Shown here in pieces: positions 48,903 through 56,549 of a stretch of 64,000 bases of DNA. Below the pieces are notes generated by a model that saw only the letters and a list, made by a program, of their open reading frames with translations, did no database searches and was not told where the DNA came from. This DNA is from Desulfarculaceae bacterium (GTDB lineage: Bacteria; Desulfobacterota; Desulfarculia; Desulfarculales; Desulfarculaceae): assembly GCA_021737145.1 (NCBI GenBank), contig JAIPEN010000011.1:1-64000 (forward strand). Reading direction: 5' to 3'. Position 1 is the stretch's first letter. The number at the start of each line of letters is the position of its first letter. Made by a program: the position numbers and the translations under genes.

Positions 48903-51521
48903 ATGCGCCGCTGGCCGAGTATCGCCCTAGCCCTGACCCTCATGTTCGTGTTGCCCGCCCTGGCCTGGGCCGCGCCCACCCGCCACAAGCTGTCCAACGG
49001 CCTCACCGTGATCGTGGCCGAGAACCACGAGGCCCCGGTGGCCGCCTTCCAGGTATGGGTGCGGGCCGGCTCCATATACGAGAAAAAGGGCGAGTACGGC
49101 ATCACCCACCTCATCGAGCACATGATCTTCAAGGGCACCCCCCGCCGCCCGGCCGGCCAGATGGCCGGGGCCATCGAGGCCCTGGGCGGCGAGGTCAACG
49201 CCTACACCACCTTTGACCACACCAACTACTACGTGGTGGCGGCCAGCGCCTCGGCCCCCCAGGCCCTGGACATCCTGGCCGACGCGGTGGTCAACGCCTC
49301 CTTCGACGCCGGAGAGCTGGCCAAGGAAAAAGAGGTGGTGATCGAAGAGATCCGCATGAACCTGAACAACCCCAACCGGCGCATGGGCTGGCGGGTGTTT
49401 TCCCAGGCCTTCGGCGACACCCCCTACGGCCGGCCCATCATCGGCAGCATCGCCTCGGTCAAAAACATGAGCCGCCAGGACATCCTGGACTACAAGGCCC
49501 GCTGGTACCGCGCCCCCAACATGCTCCTGGTGGCCGTCGGCGACTTCAAGACCGCCGAGATATTGCCCCTGATCCAAAAGGCCTTCGCGCCCCTGAGCAA
49601 GCAGCCGGCCCCCGAGTTCACCCTGCCCCAGGACCCGCGCCCGGCCGGCCCGCGCCTCAGCGTGATGCGCGACAAGGTCAAGCAGGCCACCATCAGCCTT
49701 ACCTGGACCACCCCCGGCCTGCCCGACCCGGTGGTTTATCCCCTGGACATGGCCGCCACCGTCCTGGGCGACGGCGAGACCAGCCGCCTGTGGTCGCGGC
49801 TCAAGGAAAACAAGGGCCTGGTGGACTCGGCCGACGCCGGGGCCTACACCCCGGAGGCCATCGGCCTGTTCGAGGTGGAGGCCTCCCTGGCCCCGGACAA
49901 GGTGGCCGCCGCCTGGCCCGCGCTTATCAGCGAGGCCATGAGCCTGTGGCAACAGCCGCCCAGCGGGGCCGAGCTCAAGCGGGCCCGGGTCAACCTGGCG
50001 GCCAGCTTCGTGCGCGGCCGCCAGACCATGCAGGGCCAGGCCCGCGAGCTGGGCTACTTCGAGATGTTCCGGGGCGGCTTCGAAAAGATCGACACCTACA
50101 CCCAGCGTTTCAACTCGGTGGATGCGGCCGCGGTGGCCGCCGCCTCCCGCCAATGGATGCAGCCGGCCCGGCTGTCGGTGGTGATCCAGCTGCCCGAGGG
50201 CGCCCCGGCCCCGGATCTGGCCGCGCTCCAAAAAGCGGCCAACGCGGCCTTCAACGCGCCCGTGGCCCAGGCCGCGGCTGTTGACCAACCCCGGCGGGTG
50301 GTGCTGGCCAACGGCCTGACCCTGCTGATCAAGCCGGCCCACGCCGTGCCCCTGGTCTCCTACCTCTTGGCCGCGCCCGGCGGCCAGGCGGCCGAGGCCC
50401 CCGGCCAGGCCGGGCTCTATTCCCTGTGGGCCGGTTCGGTCACCCGGGGAGCGGGAGACATGACCTACGAGGCCCTGACCCGCGAGCTGGAGGACATGGC
50501 CGCCGGCCTCAGCGGCTTTTCGGGCAAGAGCAGCGCGGGGCTCAGGGGCAGCTTTCTGGCCATCGACTGGCAGCGGGGCCTGGAGCTTTTGACCAAGGTG
50601 TGGACCCAGGCCAGCTTTCCGCCGGAGCAGGTGGCCAAGGCCAAGGCCGAGCAACTGGCCGCCCTGCGCTCCCAGATGAACTCGCCCATCGCCCGGGCCT
50701 TCAAGCGCTTCCGGCGTCTGGTCTACGGCGACCATCCCTATGGCAGCGACCCGCTGGGCACGCCAAAGAGCCTGGCCAAGCTGGACCGGGCCGCGCTGAA
50801 GCAGGCCATGGCCCGCATCAAGGGGCCGGGCGGCTGCGTGCTGGCCGTGGTGGGCGACGTGGACCCGGCCGAGGTCGTGGCCGAGGTCAAGCGTCAACTG
50901 GGCGGGCTGGACGGCAAGGCGGCGGCGGTCAAGGTGCCGCCCATCGCGCCGCCGGCCAAGCCCAAGAAGGAGACCATAGACGAGCCCCAGGCCCGCCAGA
51001 GCCAGATCCTCATGGGCTTCGTGGCCCCGGGCGTGGCCAGCCCGGAGCGCTGGCCCCTGGAGCTGGCCGACGCGGTGCTGGGGGGCATGGGCGGGCGGCT
51101 CTTCTCCGACCTTCGGGACAAGCGCTCCCTGGCCTACTCGGTGCAGCCCTTCTACAGCCCCGGCCTGGGCGGCGGCGTGTTCGGCTTTTATATGGGAGTG
51201 GGTCCGGGCAAGGAGCCCGCCGCCCTGGGGGGCCTGGGCGAGCATTTGAGCGCCATGCGCTCCCAGGCGCCGGCCCCCAAGGAGATGGCCCGGGCCAAGG
51301 CCTATTACCTGGGCCAGCACGCCATCGCCCTGCAGAGCTACGCGGCCCAGGCCATGGCCCTGACCGCCGGCGAGCTGGACGGCATGGGCTGGCTGTTCTA
51401 CACCACGGTGCCGGCCAAGGTGAAGGCGGTCAGCGCCGCCCAGGTGGAGCAGGCGGTGGCCAAGTACTTGAACCCGGCCCACCAGGCGCTGCTCATAGCC
51501 GGGCCCCAGGCCAAGAAATGA
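48903..51521 (+). CDS. Exported M16-family zinc metallopeptidase (two-domain)
   Basis: 872 residues. Signal peptide 1-23 (IALALTLMFVLPALAWA). The first half is an active M16 domain: HxxEH zinc motif H69-L-I-E72-H73 and the third ligand Glu148 or Glu149 in KEKEVVIEEIRM. The second M16 half (about 460-870) lacks HxxEH and should be the inactive partner, as in pitrilysin-type chains; YSVQPFYSPGLGG is its usual substrate loop. Likely degrades peptides in the periplasm. No ribosome site stronger than GAG precedes the ATG. Confidence 0.9.
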   Translation: MRRWPSIALALTLMFVLPALAWAAPTRHKLSNGLTVIVAENHEAPVAAFQVWVRAGSIYEKKGEYGITHLIEHMIFKGTPRRPAGQMAGAIEALGGEVNAYTTFDHTNYYVVAASASAPQALDILADAVVNASFDAGELAKEKEVVIEEIRMNLNNPNRRMGWRVFSQAFGDTPYGRPIIGSIASVKNMSRQDILDYKARWYRAPNMLLVAVGDFKTAEILPLIQKAFAPLSKQPAPEFTLPQDPRPAGPRLSVMRDKVKQATISLTWTTPGLPDPVVYPLDMAATVLGDGETSRLWSRLKENKGLVDSADAGAYTPEAIGLFEVEASLAPDKVAAAWPALISEAMSLWQQPPSGAELKRARVNLAASFVRGRQTMQGQARELGYFEMFRGGFEKIDTYTQRFNSVDAAAVAAASRQWMQPARLSVVIQLPEGAPAPDLAALQKAANAAFNAPVAQAAAVDQPRRVVLANGLTLLIKPAHAVPLVSYLLAAPGGQAAEAPGQAGLYSLWAGSVTRGAGDMTYEALTRELEDMAAGLSGFSGKSSAGLRGSFLAIDWQRGLELLTKVWTQASFPPEQVAKAKAEQLAALRSQMNSPIARAFKRFRRLVYGDHPYGSDPLGTPKSLAKLDRAALKQAMARIKGPGGCVLAVVGDVDPAEVVAEVKRQLGGLDGKAAAVKVPPIAPPAKPKKETIDEPQARQSQILMGFVAPGVASPERWPLELADAVLGGMGGRLFSDLRDKRSLAYSVQPFYSPGLGGGVFGFYMGVGPGKEPAALGGLGEHLSAMRSQAPAPKEMARAKAYYLGQHAIALQSYAAQAMALTAGELDGMGWLFYTTVPAKVKAVSAAQVEQAVAKYLNPAHQALLIAGPQAKK

Positions 51522-51572
51522 TCTAAAGGGGATGTGGAGCCGAGAGGGCCCGCCGGTCGGAGGATCTAAGGC

Positions 51573-51812
51573 TTAGTTGCGGGCCTGGCTCAGTTCGTCT
51601 TTTACGTTGTTGGTGATGTCGTCGATGTTCTGGTCCACCACGGTGTTCACCTGGCGGTCGGCAATGTCCACCGCGTCCTGCACCGCATCGTCCACCGCAT
51701 CGTTGGCCGCCTCGCCCACGCCTCCGCCTCCGCCGCTGCAGGCCGGGACCAGGAACAGGCAGCACAGGAGCAGCCAGCAGGCCGCGAGCAGGCGGGCGGA
51801 ACGAAAAGACAT
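51573..51812 (-). CDS. Small lipoprotein with acidic helical mature part
   Basis: 79 residues. Signal with lipobox (LLCCLFLVPAC, Cys at about residue 25), a GGGGG linker, then a repeated-looking acidic helix (EAANDAVDDAVQDAVDIADRQVNTVVDQ) resembling repeats of the DAVxDAV type. CAGGAG precedes ATG at 51812. No family recognised; similar in size to entericidin-like small lipoproteins but different in sequence. Confidence 0.65.
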   Translation of the reverse strand: MSFRSARLLAACWLLLCCLFLVPACSGGGGGVGEAANDAVDDAVQDAVDIADRQVNTVVDQNIDDITNNVKDELSQARN

Positions 51813-51860
51813 GCGGCTCTCCTGGTAAAGTAAGCGGACCATTGGGAGTTTATAGATAAA

Positions 51861-52058
51861 TTGGCGGCTCCTGGCAAGCAAAAGCGTGTTTGGCCCTGGC
51901 TGGGCCTGGTCTTGCTGAGCGCCTTTTTGGCGGCCGGCTGCGGGGGCGAGTTCTGGGGCACGGTGGGCGACTGGGAGCCCGGCGAACTGGGTGGCCTGTC
52001 TTCGCCGGGCCAGCCCCCCGCTGCGCCGCCCGCCGCCGGGCCCCATATAAAGGGATGA
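51861..52058 (+). CDS. Probable small lipoprotein
   Basis: 65 residues from TTG at 51861. WPWLGLVLLSAFLAAGC is a lipoprotein signal with lipobox LAAGC (Cys about residue 27), followed by GGEFWGTVGDWEPGEL and a Pro/Ala-rich end. No clear ribosome site, and it starts divergently only 48 bases from the other lipoprotein gene, so its expression is uncertain. Confidence 0.45.
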   Translation: MAAPGKQKRVWPWLGLVLLSAFLAAGCGGEFWGTVGDWEPGELGGLSSPGQPPAAPPAAGPHIKG

Positions 52059-52092
52059 TTACAGGGGGCCGGGCGAGTAGAATGCTCTAATC

Positions 52093-53364
52093 ATGGAGCC
52101 CGCCAGCATCGCCGCGCCGCCCCCCGCGCCAACCACCCGCCACGACCGCCGCGCCTGGGCCATCCTGGTGGTGTGCCTGTGGGGCTTCCTCTTCTCCACC
52201 TTTTACCGCGTCTCGGTCACGGTCATCCTGCCCGAGCTTTCCCGCGACCTCAGCCTCAGCGTGAACCAGCTCAGCGACGCCTCGGCCGCCTTTTTCTACG
52301 CCTTCGCGGTGAGCCAGATTCCCCTGGGCCTGGTGCTGGACCGTTGGGGCTCGCGCCGGGTGATGACCGTGCTGGCCGCCTGCGGGGTGGCCGGCTCGAT
52401 CATCTTCGCCATGGCCGGCTCCCTGGCCACCCTCACCCTGGGCCGCGTGTTCATGGGCCTGGGCATGAGCTGCAACATGATCGGCACCATGGTCCTGGTG
52501 GGCGCCTGGTTCCCGGCCAACCGTTTCGCCACCATCACCGGGATCCTGGTGGGGGTGGGCATGACCGGCCAGCTCCTGGCGGCCACCCCCCTGGTGCTCT
52601 TGTCCCAGGCCTTGGGCTGGCGGGGGGCCTTCGGGCTGATGGCGGCCATCAACGCGGTGCAGGGGATGTTCCTGTGGCTGGTGGTGCGCGACGCCCCGCC
52701 CGGGGTGGAGCCCCCGGCCGCGGCCAAGGGCAACCCCCTCAAGGGCTGGGGGGGCCTGCTCAAGCGGCCCTTCTACTGGGTGATCAGCTTTGCCACCTTT
52801 TTCCGCTACGGCTGCATCAACGCCCTGCAGGGGCTGTGGGCCGGGCCTTATCTGATCTACGGCCTGGGGCTGAGCGCGGTGGAGGCGGGCAACGCCCTGC
52901 TGTTCATCCCGGTGGGCTACATGCTGGGCCTGCCCTTTTGGGGGCGGGTGAGCGACTCGGTGCTGGCCTCGCGCAAGTGGGTGGTGATGCCCTCGCTGTG
53001 GGGCTCGGCGGTGCTCACCCTGACCCTGGGGGTCATGCAGGGGGCTCCCCTGTGGCTGATCGACCTGCTGTTCTTCGGCCTGGGTTTCGCCACCGCGCCG
53101 GGGCAGATCATGTACCCCCACATCAAGGAGCTCCTGCCCGATCACCTGACCGCGCGGGGCCTGACCGGCATAAACCTCTACACCATGTTGGGGGCGGCCG
53201 GGGTCATGCAGCTGGCCGGGCTGTTGGTGGAGGGCGAGCCCGCCGCCATGCACGGGGTGGCCGGCTACTGGCCGGTGTGGGTGTTCATGGCCCTGGGCCT
53301 GGGGGTGTCCGGCGCGGCCTACCTGTTCATTCCCGACAGCAAACTAATCGCAAAAAAGAAATAG
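52093..53364 (+). CDS. Major facilitator superfamily transporter
   Basis: 423 residues, twelve helices. The MFS motif A region is GLVLDRWGSRRVMTVLAA (helix 2-3 loop), and the N-terminal FYRVSVTVILPELSRDLSLS resembles organic-anion or nitrate/ACS-type MFS. Second-half loop motif LGLPFWGRVSDSVLASRKW. Substrate unknown. The start at 52093 lacks a strong ribosome site. Confidence 0.85.
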   Translation: MEPASIAAPPPAPTTRHDRRAWAILVVCLWGFLFSTFYRVSVTVILPELSRDLSLSVNQLSDASAAFFYAFAVSQIPLGLVLDRWGSRRVMTVLAACGVAGSIIFAMAGSLATLTLGRVFMGLGMSCNMIGTMVLVGAWFPANRFATITGILVGVGMTGQLLAATPLVLLSQALGWRGAFGLMAAINAVQGMFLWLVVRDAPPGVEPPAAAKGNPLKGWGGLLKRPFYWVISFATFFRYGCINALQGLWAGPYLIYGLGLSAVEAGNALLFIPVGYMLGLPFWGRVSDSVLASRKWVVMPSLWGSAVLTLTLGVMQGAPLWLIDLLFFGLGFATAPGQIMYPHIKELLPDHLTARGLTGINLYTMLGAAGVMQLAGLLVEGEPAAMHGVAGYWPVWVFMALGLGVSGAAYLFIPDSKLIAKKK

Positions 53365-53416
53365 GCGGCGCGGAAATTTTCGGTTTTTCGCGGCGGCCGG
53401 GCTGAAATTTTCAGGC

Positions 53417-53722
53417 TTAGACCGCGCAGGCGGCCAGGGGAGCCACTCCCTCGACCTTGAGCCAGCGCCAGCGCCAGATGCCGCCCAGGCGCACCGTTAG
53501 CTGGGGCGCGGTCAGCATCAGGTTGTGGTGCAGGTAGATCTCTATGCCATCCACCTGGTGGCGGGCATAGTGGCGCTCGGTGCCGGACCGGGGAACCGTG
53601 GGCGCGAACCGCGCCCCAGTGGCCGGAGCTCAGCCCCCGGAGGGGCCGGGAGGGTCGATGGTGAGCTTGCCGCCGTGGGCGGCCAGCCAGTCGCGTGCTT
53701 CGGAACTGATGTTTATTTGCAC
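53417..53722 (-). CDS. Probable selenoprotein with in-frame UGA (CC/Se-motif or HesB-like family)
   Basis: A frame of 102 codons, GTG at 53722 to TAA at 53417, is interrupted only by TGA at 53630-53632, residue 31. GAGG lies five bases before the GTG. Before the TGA: QINISSEARDWLAAHGGKLT; after it: APATGARFAPTVPRSG, then HYARHQVDGIEIYLHHNL and LTVRLGG ... LKVEGV. This is one IscA/HesB-like chain on both sides of the codon (SEARxWLxxxGGxLT, VDGIEIYL), and I recall short selenoproteins of this pattern in Desulfobacterota that carry CC or Cys-Sec here. A 7-bp hairpin 13 bases after the UGA fits a bacterial SECIS. Alternative: a nonsense pseudogene. Confidence 0.72.
53600..53632 (-). promoter_or_regulatory. 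Candidate SECIS element following the in-frame UGA
   Basis: On the minus strand the UGA (53632-53630) is followed by 13 bases, then GGGCGCG-GTT-CGCGCCC (53616-53600). The apical loop begins with G about 21 bases after the UGA. Bacterial SECIS hairpins sit immediately downstream of UGA within the coding region with G in the apical loop, so position and form agree. Confidence 0.6.
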
Positions 53723-53858
53723 GTTGGCCTCTACTCGCGGATCGGGGTGTGTGAAAGGGGACCACTTGTTCCATTGTACCATCCGATGGATGGTCCGCCA
53801 GGGGTCACAGGGCGAAAAACGATAATCCTTCCTTGTCAGGTTGCTCTCACTTTTAATC

Positions 53859-53888
53859 TTGACTTAATGCAAACGTTTGCGGTATGGA
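53859..53888 (+). promoter_or_regulatory. Promoter of the LacI-family regulator gene, overlapped by its operator
   Basis: TTGACT (53859-53864), 18-base spacer, TATGGA (53883-53888). The spacer holds the perfect palindrome GCAAACGTTTGC (53869-53880), so binding there would block RNA polymerase: probable autoregulation. Confidence 0.6.
53869..53880. promoter_or_regulatory. LacI-family operator 1
   Basis: GCAAACGTTTGC, a perfect 12-bp palindrome with the CG centre typical of LacI/PurR/CcpA-type sites; in context ATGCAAACGTTTGCGG. An identical site is at 55006-55017. Confidence 0.75.
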
Positions 53889-53925
53889 TGTTCAATCCTA
53901 TTAAAAGGTAGTATTTTAGCGCGGC

Positions 53926-54945
53926 ATGGCCACGATAAAACAAATCGCCAAAAGGGCCGGCGTGTCCTTTTCCTCGGTGTCCCGGGCCCTTAATGGCCAG
54001 CCCGGGGTGCGCCCGGAAGTCCGCGAGAAGATCCTCAAACTGGCCCGCGAGCTCAACTACCATCCCCACTCCATGGCCAAGGCCCTGGTGCAGAACCGCA
54101 TCGGGGTCATCGGGGTTGTCATCCTGCGCGCCAGCGAGTTCGCCTTCCAGAATCCTTATTATTCCCATATATTACTTGGGCTGAGCTCGGTGGCGGACCA
54201 GGGGGGCTACCACCTGATGCTCAACATCAACCCCCAGGACAACTACGCCTCGCTCTATCACCGCCGCCTGGTGGACGGCATCGTGGTGGTGGCCAACCGC
54301 ATGGACGACGAGTACGTCCCGTATCTCATCGAACACAAGGTTCCGGCCGTGGTGATCCCCGGCTTCCCGGCCGGCCAGGAGATGGACATCTCCAGCGCCA
54401 GCTCGGAAAACATCAAGGACGTGTACCGGGGAGTCAACTACCTGATCAGCCTGGGCCACCGGCGCATCGGCTTCATCCTTGGCTTCATGAACTCCAAGTA
54501 CTCCATTGAGCGCCTCACGGCCTACAAGGCGGCCTTTGAGGACAACAACTTGGAATTCAATGAAAATTACATCAAGGAGAGCGACTTCTCCAAGACCGAC
54601 GGCTTTCGCCTGATGGGCGATCTCCTGGATATGGACCCGCCGCCCAGCGCGGTGATCTGCATCAACGACGCGGTCACCCCCGGCGCCCTGCACCAGATTC
54701 ACAGCCGGGGCCTGAAGATCCCCCATGACATCTCGGTGATGGCCATCGGCTGCTCGGACCTGCTGGAGCTTACCGACCCGCCCCTGACCTCCATCAAGGT
54801 GCCCGTGGTGGAGGTCGGACGGGCCGCGGCGGTGAATCTTATAGAAATCATTGAACAAGGCCACTGCCAGCAAAAGCACGTGGTCATCCCCTCGTCGTTG
54901 GTGATACGGGAATCCACCGGCGCGTGGAAGCCCCTGGCGGCCTGA
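53926..54945 (+). CDS. LacI-family transcriptional regulator
   Basis: 339 residues. N-terminal helix-turn-helix ATIKQIAKRAGVSFSSVSRAL and hinge LARELNYHPHSMAKAL; then a periplasmic-binding-protein-like effector domain (IGVVILRASEFAF, NPYYSHILLGLSSVADQGGYHLML, YLISLGHRRIGFILG, ICINDAVTPGALHQIHSRGLKIPHDISVMAIGCSD, PPLTSIKVPVVEVG). It should bind the two GCAAACGTTTGC sites and control itself and the tctC-tctAB unit; the inducer may be the imported carboxylate or its CoA derivative. Confidence 0.93.
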   Translation: MATIKQIAKRAGVSFSSVSRALNGQPGVRPEVREKILKLARELNYHPHSMAKALVQNRIGVIGVVILRASEFAFQNPYYSHILLGLSSVADQGGYHLMLNINPQDNYASLYHRRLVDGIVVVANRMDDEYVPYLIEHKVPAVVIPGFPAGQEMDISSASSENIKDVYRGVNYLISLGHRRIGFILGFMNSKYSIERLTAYKAAFEDNNLEFNENYIKESDFSKTDGFRLMGDLLDMDPPPSAVICINDAVTPGALHQIHSRGLKIPHDISVMAIGCSDLLELTDPPLTSIKVPVVEVGRAAAVNLIEIIEQGHCQQKHVVIPSSLVIRESTGAWKPLAA

Positions 54946-55362
54946 ACGGAAAGTGCGGAGCCATAGGCGCGCCCTTGTGAAGCGAAAAATTTTTTGCAGG
55001 ATGCTGCAAACGTTTGCGGCAAGGCTTGACCGGCGGAGAAAAACCAGGCCCGTTCGCCTCCATGGCGGGAGCGCGGCCATAGGGAAAACAGCCCAGCCGC
55101 CGGACATCTTGATTATCACCAGAGCCCCTGCCCGGAGAGCGGTGGCATGAAGCTTGAGCAGCAAAAACCCGTCGCGGTGATCGCCCTGGGCGCCCTGGGC
55201 CCGGCCGCCGCCATCTGCTCGGGATCATGCGGGGCCTCGGGTTCTATCTGGAGAAAAAACGCCCGAAGTGAAACGGGCCGGAGGTTCCGGCCCTCAAGAG
55301 AAAGAGTGTAAACGCCTTGATATAAGGCAGGTTGGTGCAACCGCATGACAAAGGAGAGAGTA
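54946..55362. other. 417-bp region between regulator and tctC
   Basis: Holds operator 2 (55006-55017) about 350 bases before tctC. A 55-codon frame at 55147-55314 (MKLEQQKPVAVIAL...) appears to switch frame near 55210 into LLGIMRGLGFYLEKKRPK and stops, so it could be a decayed small gene. The inverted pair CGGGCCGGAG/TTCCGGCCC at about 55275-55300 is a local hairpin. No strong -35/-10 pair is apparent. Confidence 0.45.
55006..55017. promoter_or_regulatory. LacI-family operator 2, upstream of the transporter genes
   Basis: GCAAACGTTTGC again, in context CTGCAAACGTTTGCGG, identical over 14 bases (TGCAAACGTTTGCGG core) to operator 1. It lies 60 bases after the regulator stop and upstream of tctC, marking the transporter unit as a target. 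Confidence 0.72.
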
Positions 55363-56343
55363 ATGCGGAGTTTCAGATTGGCAACCATCATGGCATTGGC
55401 AGCAGTTCTGATGCTGTCGCTCAGCAGCGGTGCGGCCCTGGCCGAATACCCTGACAAACCCATCACCTTTATCGTCAACTATGGCGCGGGCGGAACCACC
55501 GACCTGACCAGCCGGCTGCTCTGCTCGGTGGCCGAAAAGCCCCTGGGCCAGCCCATCTCCGTGGTCAACAAGGCAGGCGGCGGCGGCACGGTGGGCCCCA
55601 CCTATCTGGCCACCCGCAAACCCAACGGCTACACCATCGGCGTGACCAGCTTCTCGCCCATGGGCGTGGCTCCCCACCTGATGAAGGTCAACTACAAGAT
55701 CAAGGACTTCGCCTTCATCGCCGGCGTGTGCCGCTACCTCTACGGCATCGCGGTAAAGGCCGACAGCCCCTACAAGACCTTCGGCGACCTGATGAAGGCC
55801 ATTGAAGGCGGCAAGCGCATCACCATGGCCACCCCCAGCCCGGTGCAGTACATCATCTTCCCCCGCCTGGCCGCGGCCACCGGCAAGAAGATGGATAACG
55901 TGATCTGGGTCCGCTACAAGTCCGGCAAGGAGACCACCGTGGCCCTGCTGGGCGGTCACGTGGACCTGATCGTGGGCAACCCCATGGACATAGCGCCCCA
56001 GGTCAAGACCGGCCAGATGCGCATGCTGGCCTCGGCCTCGCCGGTGCGTTGGCCGCTGCTGCCTGACGTTCCCACCCTGCGGGAGCTGGGCTACAAGACC
56101 GACATCGACTCCTGGCTGGGCTTCGCCGCTCCTGCCGGCATCAAGGAGGCCCGCCGCGCCAAGCTGCAGGCCGCCTTCAAGGCCGCGGTGGCCGACAAGG
56201 TCATCCAGAAGAAGATGGTGGACCTGGGCATGGCCCCCATGTTCATGACCGGCCCCGAGTACGAGAAGTTCTGCCTCAAGGGCTACAAGGATATGGGCCG
56301 CGACCTGAAGGCTCTGGGCCTGAGCAAAAAGAAGAAGAAGTAA
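55363..56343 (+). CDS. tctC: Tripartite tricarboxylate transporter solute-binding protein (Bug/TctC family)
   Basis: 326 residues. Signal peptide 1-27 (LATIMALAAVLMLSLSSGAALA); mature start EYPDKPITFIVNYGAGGTTDL with the two Bug-family ligand loops (YGAGGTTDLTSRLL and later GKETTVALLGGHVDLIVGNP). Captures a carboxylate in the periplasm for TctAB. ATG at 55363 is chosen because AAAGGAGAG lies directly before it; an ATG at 55345 precedes that site. Ends with a run of Lys. Confidence 0.92.
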   Translation: MRSFRLATIMALAAVLMLSLSSGAALAEYPDKPITFIVNYGAGGTTDLTSRLLCSVAEKPLGQPISVVNKAGGGGTVGPTYLATRKPNGYTIGVTSFSPMGVAPHLMKVNYKIKDFAFIAGVCRYLYGIAVKADSPYKTFGDLMKAIEGGKRITMATPSPVQYIIFPRLAAATGKKMDNVIWVRYKSGKETTVALLGGHVDLIVGNPMDIAPQVKTGQMRMLASASPVRWPLLPDVPTLRELGYKTDIDSWLGFAAPAGIKEARRAKLQAAFKAAVADKVIQKKMVDLGMAPMFMTGPEYEKFCLKGYKDMGRDLKALGLSKKKKK

Positions 56344-56366
56344 GTACCTCGGCGCCAAGTATGTGT

Positions 56367-56492
56367 GGGTGATCCTTTGCCGCTGAAGCAAAGCACAAAA
56401 AATCGCTCGGCCCGCAGCCACCGGCCGCCCCCCTGGCCGGCGGCAGGGCCGAGCCCCCTCCCTGGGTCACCAGGCAAGGGATCACCCTTTTT
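56367..56492 (+). promoter_or_regulatory. Large nested stem-loop with T-run between tctC and tctAB
   Basis: Outer stem GGGTGATCCTTTGCC (56367-56381) with GGCAAGGGATCACCC (56473-56487), 14 of 15 pairs. Inside: GCTCGGCCC (56405-56413) with GGGCCGAGC (56446-56454), then GCC and CCGGCC with GGCCGG and GGC. TTTTT follows the outer stem at once. It acts as a conditional or partial terminator, lowering permease relative to binding protein, or could be a regulatory RNA structure. Confidence 0.6.
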
Positions 56493-56549
56493 CAGGCCCA
56501 TCATCGTTAGCGCCCGCCATCAGACCCCTCCGGGGTCCGCGAGATAGCC

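Noticed and set aside
55147-55314. Small frame MKLEQQKPVAVIAL... before tctC
   Set aside because: Continuation in its own frame is unconvincing, and a plausible ending lies in another frame. It may be a decayed gene, but evidence is too thin for an entry.
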